Below, piece after piece: positions 5,621 through 11,683 of a stretch of 11,683 nt of DNA. Within the stretch, counting starts at the first letter, position 1; every line of letters begins with the position of its first letter. Location: contig CAZCOE010000049.1 in NCBI GenBank assembly GCA_964500525.1, forward strand, positions 1-11,683. The letters run 5' to 3'. The position numbers and the translations under genes are program-made. Source of the stretch: RGIG7378 sp964500525. Lineage in GTDB: Bacteria; Bacillota; Clostridia; RGIG7378. The notes below the pieces were generated by a model that saw only the letters and a program-made list of their open reading frames with translations, was not told the DNA's origin and did no database searches.

Positions 5621-7522
5621 TCATTGGCTAAAAAACCGTTCCCAACGCACATTCTGCCAGCCGGTTGTGTCAAAATTGGCCCGAACAGCGTCGCACATCC
5701 ATTTCAGCTTTCCGGAAATGGCAGGAGATGCCATCATCTGATCTCCAAAATAGTCCTTGGTCATGACATACTCCATGATTCTGGCCCTGTCCTCCAACTC
5801 GTTGGTCATGCCGTAATCATCGATAAAGTAGACCCCCTCGTCGCCTCTGCTGAACAGAGTCCATTTCACATAGTCCCGATTCTCCGGATCGTAGCCATGA
5901 TGGTATTCAAAGTCCGGAGGATTCAGCTCTGCCCATGCGTTATCCTCAAAGGCAAAGGCATTCTGCTCCTTGATCTTGAATTCCGTAGCGTGCCAGATTT
6001 CATGGCAGATATAGCCTTCCATTATCTCCTGACGTATATCCACGGCAATGTTGTACCAGCCGTTGAACGAGTAGCTGACGCCTACGATATTTGAATTACT
6101 TTCCAGTTTGCCTACAGGCATGAACCGGATGCGGCATTCCCCTGCACAGTTGGTAAACTGCCGGAAGAAGCCCTCCGGGTAAAGGGAAAGACTGTAATCC
6201 AACGCCTTCAGGAAGCGAATTATTTGCGCCTGCTCATCCCCAAAACCCATCTTATCCGTGGTGGTAATCGTGTATATACAGGGCTGTACAGCCTGGGTGC
6301 ATTGGCTGGAAAGCAGGATCCTGATACCGTATCGCTGCTCCAGCTGATCTGCATGGGCCCGGGCCTGTGCCAAACTATCCGGCAGTTCTCCTCCGGAAAG
6401 GGCCACATCGTAGGAGTTCCCCAGTTCCGAGGACACCGTCAGCGGAGACGGCACATTTACCGGCTGAGCAACCGGAGAGAAGTTAAGCTCTGAGAGCAGC
6501 AGCCGATAGAGACGGAATTCCCCATCCCGGAATACGCCGCCCACAATGGTCTGGGAATCCTCCAGCCAGCATGCGCAGCGAAATTCTCCGGAAATTCCAT
6601 AATTCTTCAGAGAACAGGCATTGATTTCCGTCCCCAACCGGTAAATCCATGTATCATCACCGACTTCAGCCAGACAATCGGATCCGTCTACGACCAACAG
6701 CTCACAACCCTTTCTGAAGAAGTCTGAACCGGCATATTGGAAGTCCGACCCACCCTTTCCATAGGTAACGGAGCATGTGACGCCGTCCTCCTCATAACCC
6801 ATGAGGAAAACGGTATCTCCGCTAAAGGATGCCCGGAGTCCACCTCGCTGCAGCATCAGCAGTTCACCGGATTTCAAATCCACGATGGCAGTTCCGTAGT
6901 CGCTCTCGTAGGGGGAAATCACAAAATTCAGAACCAGCCGATCCAACTTGGGGCTATAATCCGAAATGCTCAGAAAATATAGGTTATATGGCATCTCCAC
7001 CCGGGCTGTTTCTCCGCTGTCCAAATCGGTGCGGAACAACATCTGCTCCTTCAGGAAGTAGTAGCTCTTCCTGTCAGATGAGAAAACTCCATCGGGATTC
7101 TCAGGTGCAAAGCTGCCAATCTCCTCCAGACTCCGATTCAGAAAATAGAATCGACTTTCATCCATGCTATAGAGGACGAAGGATTCATCCGAAACACAAT
7201 ATTCCCTCAAATCCTGATAGCCGCTCCGCTGAGCAGAAGCCTTAACTGTATCGCTGCCGGTATCCACCAGATCAAGGTAGGTTGTATTCACATCATAGTC
7301 CGTCCTGCAAAGCAGCACGCAGCCCTCACCGGCCGGAACAATGTTGGGCATGGTATCCATTTTGACTGAGGTCAGCTGCCTGACCGGTTCAGAGTCAGGC
7401 AACTTTCCCTCTGTGTGGGACTGGGTTTTATCCCCCGGCCCGGTGCATCCGGTCAGAAGGCAGACGGCCATGAAAAAGCAGAATATCATATGCAATGGAT
7501 GCAATTTGTTTTTGACTTTCAT
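5621..7522 (-). CDS. Lipoprotein with blade-like N-terminal region and HExxH metallopeptidase domain, copy C
   Basis: A 633-residue protein starting at an ATG with AGAGGA six bases upstream. Residues 1-26 are a lipoprotein signal very like that of copy B (KLHPL...CLLTGC, Cys26). A shorter linker runs to about 45, then strand-rich units to about 345 that suggest a propeller. The C-terminal domain has HEIWH at 507-511 (Glu508 as catalytic base) and EDRAR at 577-581. The distance from the second His to Glu577 is 66 residues, exactly as in copy B, which supports a conserved gluzincin-like metal site. Cys408/Cys415, Cys506 just before the HExxH, and Cys610 are shared with copy B. Similarity to copies A and B is lower than theirs to each other. 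The GNAT at 7587-8213 lies 64 bases upstream. Secreted and membrane-anchored; substrate unknown. Confidence 0.9.
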   Translation of the reverse strand: MKVKNKLHPLHMIFCFFMAVCLLTGCTGPGDKTQSHTEGKLPDSEPVRQLTSVKMDTMPNIVPAGEGCVLLCRTDYDVNTTYLDLVDTGSDTVKASAQRSGYQDLREYCVSDESFVLYSMDESRFYFLNRSLEEIGSFAPENPDGVFSSDRKSYYFLKEQMLFRTDLDSGETARVEMPYNLYFLSISDYSPKLDRLVLNFVISPYESDYGTAIVDLKSGELLMLQRGGLRASFSGDTVFLMGYEEDGVTCSVTYGKGGSDFQYAGSDFFRKGCELLVVDGSDCLAEVGDDTWIYRLGTEINACSLKNYGISGEFRCACWLEDSQTIVGGVFRDGEFRLYRLLLSELNFSPVAQPVNVPSPLTVSSELGNSYDVALSGGELPDSLAQARAHADQLEQRYGIRILLSSQCTQAVQPCIYTITTTDKMGFGDEQAQIIRFLKALDYSLSLYPEGFFRQFTNCAGECRIRFMPVGKLESNSNIVGVSYSFNGWYNIAVDIRQEIMEGYICHEIWHATEFKIKEQNAFAFEDNAWAELNPPDFEYHHGYDPENRDYVKWTLFSRGDEGVYFIDDYGMTNELEDRARIMEYVMTKDYFGDQMMASPAISGKLKWMCDAVRANFDTTGWQNVRWERFFSQ

Positions 7523-7586
7523 AATAAATCCTCTAGTTCACAATTCCGTCACATTAGACGCAGATAATTACAATTTGTTTGCTTTT

Positions 7587-8213
7587 TTACCAAAGTTGTC
7601 CGGGACGTTTTAACTTTTCCTTTGGAGGAAACTCAGCATCGAACTTCTCTGCTTCCTCTTCGTCCACATAATATCCTGCCGGGGTATGGTACACTCCTGT
7701 AATTCCGTCCAGGAATCCCTCTTCCAGCTCTTTCAGGAGGAAGTAGGGCACCTCATTCTCTCTGGGTTCCCCATGGTAACGGATGCCCTTGGTGCTGGCA
7801 ACCACGAAACCGGATTTCCCGTAGAAGTCGATATTTCCCTCAAAGCAAAGGGCTCCCGCACCCATTTCATTAGCCTTTTCCATGGAATAATCCAGCAATG
7901 CCTTGCCGTATCCCTGACGCTTGTACTCCGGCAAAATGCCAATGGGCCCCATGGTCATAATGGGAATCCGGCGTCCGTCATCTGCATCGATGAAGGCCCG
8001 CATAAACATGTTCTGGCCAATGAGTTTTCCATCCTTTTCCATAACGAAATTGAGCTCCGGCACAAAAGCAGGGTCATTTCTCAGGCAATGGAGCACATAG
8101 TGCTCCAGACATCCAGGGCGGTATACATTCCAAAATGCCTCTCTGACCAGATTTTCAACCTGTCTTTGCTCTTCTCTCTTCTCCAAACGAATAATATAGT
8201 TTTTATCGTTCAA
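7587..8213 (-). CDS. GNAT family N-acetyltransferase (YhbS-like)
   Basis: A 208-residue acetyltransferase using acetyl-CoA. Motif A spans MGPIGILPEYKRQGYGKALL at 88-107, with the pyrophosphate-binding loop RQGYGK at 99-104. FYGKSGF at 130-136 is the typical motif B end. The layout with an extended C-terminus (LDGITGVYH at 168-176, then an acidic stretch) resembles COG3153/YhbS proteins. Substrate cannot be told; small molecules or protein amines are usual for the superfamily. The start codon is TTG: an in-frame stop lies just upstream and the next Met is residue 58, inside the fold. The ribosome site is weak (GAAAG, 11 bases away). It follows the ABC permease by 95 bases and precedes lipoprotein copy C. 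Its 3' end appears as relics upstream of copies A and B. Confidence 0.88.
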   Translation of the reverse strand: MNDKNYIIRLEKREEQRQVENLVREAFWNVYRPGCLEHYVLHCLRNDPAFVPELNFVMEKDGKLIGQNMFMRAFIDADDGRRIPIMTMGPIGILPEYKRQGYGKALLDYSMEKANEMGAGALCFEGNIDFYGKSGFVVASTKGIRYHGEPRENEVPYFLLKELEEGFLDGITGVYHTPAGYYVDEEEAEKFDAEFPPKEKLKRPGQLW

Positions 8214-8308
8214 TGTAATTCACGCTTTCTTATAATAATGATTTGCGCTGCAACATGGCCTCAATGAGCCCTGTTCTCCCGGTGATCAGCGCAGGACACA
8301 CCCCGGGA
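8214..8308 (-). other. Gap between ABC permease and GNAT, with hairpin and short open frame
   Basis: The minus strand can form a bulged stem, CCC-GGTG/CACC-GGG (8278-8284 with 8299-8307) and a 14-base loop, without a T-run. A 31-codon frame (ATG at 8325, stop at 8230) overlaps the permease end and crosses the gap; its peptide begins MQQIVNPGVCPALITG. It has no good ribosome site (AAGAG at best). It may be a gene relic or chance. No convincing promoter for the GNAT is seen, so read-through from the ABC operon is likely. Confidence 0.25.
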
Positions 8309-9223
8309 TTAACGATTTGCTGCATGGCGTCTCTTACCCGCCAGCAGATTCAATACTATGTATCCGCCCACCAGCAAGAGGATTGTCCCCACCAGAATCA
8401 GATACATAGTGACGGTTTCCACCTTTGTGTCAAAGAAATAGATATTGCAGTCCACGCTGTCCTTGATGGCCTCCACTACCTGTTCCGGGAAGCCCTGTTG
8501 TCCCATTTCCTCGAACACACCTCTCAACAGGTGATTGCGCAGAAGGGACGTTCCATATGTGCCCGGCAGAAATGAAATCACCTTTTGCAGACCATCGGAG
8601 AAGCTGGAAATGGGCATATATGCCCCACAGATAAATCCGTAGCCGGCGCTGACGATGGTGCCCACTGCGGAAATCTGCCCCTGACTGGATAGGAAGAAGT
8701 TGATAGTGCTGGACAAGGCTGAGCCGAACAGAGTCAGCAGCAGAATGTCCAGGAAAAGCAATGCCACATCCGTTCCCGTCAGGTACCAGCCCACCTGAGA
8801 CAGGTACAGCAGACAAATCGCCGCCGCGCCAAAGCAAACCATCAGGGTAGACAGAAGATTGGCAATATAGTATCCCAGCGCCAGAGTTCCCCGGCCCACA
8901 GGGGCCATGGTCAGATCCCGCCTTGCTCCCGAGACCTTGTCCTGGACCATCAGGAAATTGGAGCAGAATGCCACCGTTACACAGCACACTGCCAGCAGTG
9001 AGGAAACCAGCTCGCCGCCTACACAGCCACCAATAAGTGCATCGGAAACCGTGGCGCCTGCCGCCTCCAATGCGGAGCGGAAGCTATCCTCGAATACATT
9101 GCTAAGGAAGGTTGCATAGAGCAGCAGCAAAATCAAAGGTGTAATCAAGGACGTGAAGAACATTCCCTTATCCTTGAAGTAGAGTTTTGTATTTCGCCTG
9201 ATCAGAGCAGTTAGTTGTCTCAT
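8309..9223 (-). CDS. ABC-2 type transporter permease
   Basis: A 304-residue membrane subunit of an ABC exporter. Six hydrophobic segments lie at about 22-40, 68-93, 114-140, 153-175, 184-204 and 271-295. The N-terminal cytoplasmic start (RRNTKLYFKDKG), the loop after helix 2 (VQDKVSGARRDLTMAPV) and the motif GAYMPISSFSDGLQKVISFLPGTY (200-223) are typical of the ABC-2 family that includes drug and lantibiotic efflux permeases. Its ATG overlaps the ATPase stop in an ATGA (9220-9223), so translation is coupled and the two form one transporter, probably as a dimer of each. The cargo is not indicated; drugs, peptides or lipids are all known for the family. Confidence 0.93.
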   Translation of the reverse strand: MRQLTALIRRNTKLYFKDKGMFFTSLITPLILLLLYATFLSNVFEDSFRSALEAAGATVSDALIGGCVGGELVSSLLAVCCVTVAFCSNFLMVQDKVSGARRDLTMAPVGRGTLALGYYIANLLSTLMVCFGAAAICLLYLSQVGWYLTGTDVALLFLDILLLTLFGSALSSTINFFLSSQGQISAVGTIVSAGYGFICGAYMPISSFSDGLQKVISFLPGTYGTSLLRNHLLRGVFEEMGQQGFPEQVVEAIKDSVDCNIYFFDTKVETVTMYLILVGTILLLVGGYIVLNLLAGKRRHAANR

Positions 9224-10134
9224 TTCTCCATACCTCCTGTGAGCTTTTTCCCGGTGACTGCCAGGAACACATCGTCCATCCTGCCCTTGGTAATCTCATA
9301 ATCCCGGAACAGCTCCGGATTCTGCACAATCAGCTTGGTGGCTGCAGCTGTATCCGGCACCGCTACGCGATAGGCGTCCCGAATCTGCTCATAGTGATAC
9401 CCCAGGGAATTGACCTTCTCCTCTGTCACACCATACAGAGTGATAAAATCCCCGGTATATGTGTTTTTCAAAGTCAGGGGCGTTCCCTCCGCAGCGATTC
9501 TTCCGCTGTCCAGAATGACCACGTAGTCTGCGTCGGCGGCCTCTTCCATGTAGTGGGTTGTGAGGAACACGGTCATATGCCGCTCTTTGCGCATTTTGGA
9601 TACCGCATCCCACAGGAGCATCCTGGTCTGGGGATCCAGTCCGGTGGTAGGCTCGTCCAGAATGAGTATACGGGGGTCGTGGATCAGAGCTCGGACAATG
9701 TCTATTCTCCTCCGCTGGCCGCCGGATAGCTTGCCCACCGGCCGGGACATCAGATTCCGGAACTCCAGCAGCTTATCCAGCTCATCAAGCCGCTGTTCCA
9801 AGGCCTTGCCGGTAATCCCGTACAGTGCTGCCCGGATTGTCAGATTGTCCCTTACGGACAGTTTCTGATCCAGAACAGAATTCTGGAAAACCACTCCCAG
9901 GCTGCGCTTCACTGCATTGGCGTCCCGCTCCGGGTCCGCACCCTGAATATGTACGCTGCCGCTGTCCTTGGCCAGCTGGCCGCAAAGTATATTGATGGTT
10001 GTGGACTTGCCTGCTCCGTTGACGCCCAGGAAGGCGAACAGTTCACCCTCCTTGACCCGGAAGCTAAGGTCGCGCACCGCCTTTACTTCTCCAAATGATT
10101 TTGAGAGATGTTCAATCTCGATAATGTTTCCCAC
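9220..10134 (-). CDS. ABC transporter ATP-binding protein
   Basis: A 304-residue ATPase with all nucleotide-binding motifs: Walker A GVNGAGKST (37-45), Q-loop Gln84 in VVFQNS, signature LSGGQ (136-140), Walker B ILILDEP (156-162), D-loop GLDP (165-168) and H-loop His194 in TTHYMEEA. The C-terminal about 80 residues form the usual accessory domain of DrrA/CcmA-type exporter ATPases, with KGRMDDVFLAVTGK near the end. The start is GTG; no ATG is available, and an in-frame stop lies upstream near the end of the previous gene. The ribosome site AAAGG at 10149-10153 is 14 bases away, unusually far, which may lower expression or mean coupling to the preceding GNAT gene (28 bases). It energises the permease encoded next. 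Confidence 0.95.
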   Translation of the reverse strand: MGNIIEIEHLSKSFGEVKAVRDLSFRVKEGELFAFLGVNGAGKSTTINILCGQLAKDSGSVHIQGADPERDANAVKRSLGVVFQNSVLDQKLSVRDNLTIRAALYGITGKALEQRLDELDKLLEFRNLMSRPVGKLSGGQRRRIDIVRALIHDPRILILDEPTTGLDPQTRMLLWDAVSKMRKERHMTVFLTTHYMEEAADADYVVILDSGRIAAEGTPLTLKNTYTGDFITLYGVTEEKVNSLGYHYEQIRDAYRVAVPDTAAATKLIVQNPELFRDYEITKGRMDDVFLAVTGKKLTGGMEK

Positions 10135-10162
10135 GTATTTATACCGTGCCTTTCTCTTGTTG

Positions 10163-10687
10163 TTATATTATTTTGCCCATTTCTATTCGCATGTTGTGCA
10201 TCTCCGGTCCCGCATTGGAATACGCAAACCGATCAAATCCGATGATTTCAAATCCGTTTTTCCCATAGAAGGATATGGCGGGGAGATTATAGCTCTGGGT
10301 TTCCAGAACAGCCATCCTTGCGCCGCTTTTCTCCGCATCTGTGAGGATCCGATCCAACAGCTGCTTCCCCAGGCCTCCAAGGCGATGAGACGGTTCAAAA
10401 ATGCAAATGTTCGAAATTCTGAACCTGTTATTCCATTTTTCAGGAAACCCCTCCACAAAGCCTACCAGATTACTGCCATCAAAAGCGCCATATGCCACCG
10501 GATTATCCAGCCAGTCAGCCAGCATTACATCCTCTAATGGCATACTGATTCCACCCGGGACCTTTACCCATTCCAGAGAGAAGCCATAGTCCTGAGGCTC
10601 TATCTCAAGGTAGGCATCTGAATAAACCTCTGTCTCGAATTCTCTTCCCGCATATTGTTCATAGTCCAGTTGAACTATTCTGATCAT
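10163..10687 (-). CDS. GNAT family N-acetyltransferase with streptothricin-acetyltransferase-like C-terminus
   Basis: A 174-residue acetyltransferase. The frame runs 23 codons further upstream, but those overlap the DUF3021 gene; the ATG at 10687 starts MIRIVQLDYEQY, a natural GNAT beginning, five bases after that gene's TAG. AGGA at 10700-10703 is 12 bases upstream and inside the previous gene, so translational coupling is likely. Motif A is NICIFEPSHRLGGLGKQLL (93-111) with RLGGLGK at 102-108. LETQSYN (128-134), FYGKNGFEIIGFD (140-152) and YSN follow, as in streptothricin acetyltransferases (LETQ...FY...GF..G..D...YSN). That resemblance is family-level only and does not show resistance. Its place between the regulator pair and the transporter suggests a role linked to the exported or sensed compound. 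Confidence 0.87.
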   Translation of the reverse strand: MIRIVQLDYEQYAGREFETEVYSDAYLEIEPQDYGFSLEWVKVPGGISMPLEDVMLADWLDNPVAYGAFDGSNLVGFVEGFPEKWNNRFRISNICIFEPSHRLGGLGKQLLDRILTDAEKSGARMAVLETQSYNLPAISFYGKNGFEIIGFDRFAYSNAGPEMHNMRIEMGKII

Positions 10688-10692
10688 TTTAT

Positions 10693-11118
10693 CTACTTTT
10701 CCTTTTGAAGTTTGGCCAGACGGCGGTTCAGGTCGTCCGCCTCTACACAACCCCATGCCCAGTCCACCAGTGATACTCCCACAAATACCAGCAGCACGAA
10801 GCCTGCTACAATACAGGCACTGCCAATACCGTCGATTCCGTGGAATCCAAAGTGAACCATGGACAGCACAATGGCCTCAACCATCAAAACCTGCAGAATC
10901 TTTCTGAACACAATCTGCTTTATTGTCAACCTCTCCGGCTGAATGGTGAGTAGTGTTGGCATGGTGCACAGCAGGGCCATCAGGGCAGGCACAAACATGT
11001 CCCCATAGCCCAGCTTGGTATCCGGTCCCAGCAGCATACCGCAGGCTCCTATGGCCACAGAAATCAGGAAATGGCATGTCAGAAACACCCCTGTCAACTT
11101 CTTAAATGTCTCTTTCAT
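10693..11118 (-). CDS. DUF3021 family membrane protein (likely LytTR partner)
   Basis: A 141-residue protein with four hydrophobic helices at about 9-31, 42-60, 72-95 and 97-121, short connecting loops, and a charged cytoplasmic tail (EADDLNRRLAKLQKEK). Size, topology and its position directly after a LytTR gene fit DUF3021. In Streptococcus mutans, membrane proteins encoded after LytTR regulators (HdrM, BrsM) hold their regulator inactive; the same role here is inference. The start is secure: GGAGG at 11126-11130, inside the end of the LytTR gene, is seven bases upstream, and only two bases separate the genes. Confidence 0.85.
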   Translation of the reverse strand: MKETFKKLTGVFLTCHFLISVAIGACGMLLGPDTKLGYGDMFVPALMALLCTMPTLLTIQPERLTIKQIVFRKILQVLMVEAIVLSMVHFGFHGIDGIGSACIVAGFVLLVFVGVSLVDWAWGCVEADDLNRRLAKLQKEK

Positions 11119-11120
11119 CC

Positions 11121-11561
11121 TCAGTCCTCCATCAGCTTTCTCTTCAATTCCTTGGCATACATTCTGGACACCATAATGTCTTCGCCGTTTTTCATTCGAG
11201 CGAAGAACCTGGAGTCCAGAGCGGGGCGAAAGGATTCGATCTGCATAAGGTTTACCAAAACCGACTTGGAGCAGCGTATAAACTTACGATCCACATATGA
11301 GGTCTCCAACTCATACAGCCGCCTTTTCACGCTGTAGACTTCCTCCGAGGTATAGGCAAATACCTGATCCCCCACTGCCTCGAAGTAGAGAATGTTTGCC
11401 AGGTCCAACTGGTAGGCGGCATCGTGGATATACCCGGTCAAAATGTTGCCCTTCATCAGGGCATACTCCCGGATATCCTCAAAGTCCTTTGTCATCTCCA
11501 CGCATTCGAGAACCACCTGTTCCTCCTCCCTGCGGAGAACTTTACGTATGGAGACCTGCAT
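11121..11561 (-). CDS. LytTR domain DNA-binding transcriptional regulator
   Basis: A 146-residue regulator with no receiver domain. After a short N-terminal segment (VVLECVEMTKDFEDI), the LytTR domain fills about residues 40-146: YQLDLANILYFEAVGDQVFAY, then YSVKRRLYELE, FIRCSKSVLVNLMQIESF and DIMVSRMYAKELKRKL, all in family order. I prefer the ATG at 11561, eight bases after GGAAGG; a GTG three codons earlier at 11570 is possible. Stand-alone LytTR proteins followed by a DUF3021 membrane protein form LytTR regulatory systems, often autoregulated and in front of exporter genes. Here it probably controls its own operon, including the ABC transporter. Confidence 0.9.
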   Translation of the reverse strand: MQVSIRKVLRREEEQVVLECVEMTKDFEDIREYALMKGNILTGYIHDAAYQLDLANILYFEAVGDQVFAYTSEEVYSVKRRLYELETSYVDRKFIRCSKSVLVNLMQIESFRPALDSRFFARMKNGEDIMVSRMYAKELKRKLMED

Positions 11562-11592
11562 ACCGTCCACCTTCCTTTCTCCCTACGGTTCT

Positions 11593-11621
11593 ATCATAGG
11601 AAATTGCTTTTGGGAATTCAA
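11593..11621 (-). promoter_or_regulatory. Sigma-A-like promoter of the LytTR operon
   Basis: On the minus strand TTGAAT (11616-11621) and TATGAT (11593-11598) are separated by exactly 17 bases, matching the -35 and -10 consensus at 4 and 5 of 6 positions. The -10 ends about 31 bases before the LytTR ATG, with the ribosome site between them. This is the best promoter in the window and fits the start of the operon. Confidence 0.65.
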
Positions 11622-11643
11622 CCCTCCGGGGATGAGTTACAAT

Positions 11644-11657
11644 TTTCGTCGATGAAA
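11644..11657. promoter_or_regulatory. Imperfect palindrome upstream of the promoter
   Basis: TTTCGTCGATGAAA is an inverted repeat with one mismatched pair (6 of 7 pairs match). Its centre is about 29 bases upstream of the -35 element, a position used by activators. LytTR proteins usually bind direct repeats, so a LytTR site is not evident from this palindrome. The A/T-rich DNA to the right edge, including TATAAT-like bases near 11668-11675, cannot be assigned because the flanking sequence is missing. Confidence 0.3.
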
Positions 11658-11683
11658 TGCAAAATTTATTATAATTCGACCAT

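Noticed and set aside
7523..7586. Promoter-like TTGGTA...TGTAAT before copy C
   Set aside because: The spacer is only 15 bases and the first hexamer is poor.
10688..10756. N-terminal extension of the second GNAT into the DUF3021 gene
   Set aside because: The added 23 residues do not look like a GNAT start, and the ATG at 10687 sits right after the upstream stop codon.
1..11683. CRISPR arrays, tRNA or rRNA genes, insertion sequences
   Set aside because: No regularly spaced identical repeats, no cloverleaf or rRNA signature, and no transposase or terminal inverted repeats were seen; the large-scale repetition is explained by paralogous lipoprotein genes.

Overview
All convincing genes lie on the minus strand, so the window reads from right (11683) to left (1). 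Strong purine-rich Shine-Dalgarno sites, many lipobox-bearing lipoproteins, a LytTR + DUF3021 regulator pair and roughly balanced base composition suggest a Gram-positive anaerobe of the Clostridia, probably a gut Oscillospirales or Lachnospirales type. This placement is inference; the window has no rRNA or marker gene.

Right part (11683 to 8230): a sigma-A-like promoter (TTGAAT, 17 nt, TATGAT) precedes a tightly packed operon: a stand-alone LytTR DNA-binding protein, a DUF3021 four-helix membrane protein, a GNAT acetyltransferase with a streptothricin-acetyltransferase-like C-terminus, an ABC-2 ATPase and its permease. Gaps are -4 to about 28 nt. The layout matches a LytTR regulatory system (regulator plus membrane antagonist) in front of an exporter.

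Middle and left part (8213 to 1): a second GNAT (YhbS-like, TTG start) leads into a lipoprotein array: a beta-propeller-like/HExxH metallopeptidase lipoprotein (copy C), a DUF2975-like membrane protein, an Ig-like lipoprotein, a small lipoprotein sharing its DLDGNG domain, metallopeptidase lipoprotein copy B, a decayed GNAT 3' end, and metallopeptidase lipoprotein copy A, which runs off the left edge.

The main observation is that three paralogous lipoproteins combine an N-terminal blade-like beta region with a C-terminal gluzincin-type HE[LI]WH...EDRAR domain. Each is preceded by a GNAT gene or a short remnant of a GNAT 3' end, which suggests that 'GNAT tail + lipoprotein' was the duplicating unit. 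Two further lipoproteins in the array are paralogues of each other. Five of twelve genes therefore encode predicted surface lipoproteins, next to an ABC exporter with its own LytTR switch. The joint role of these genes is unknown.
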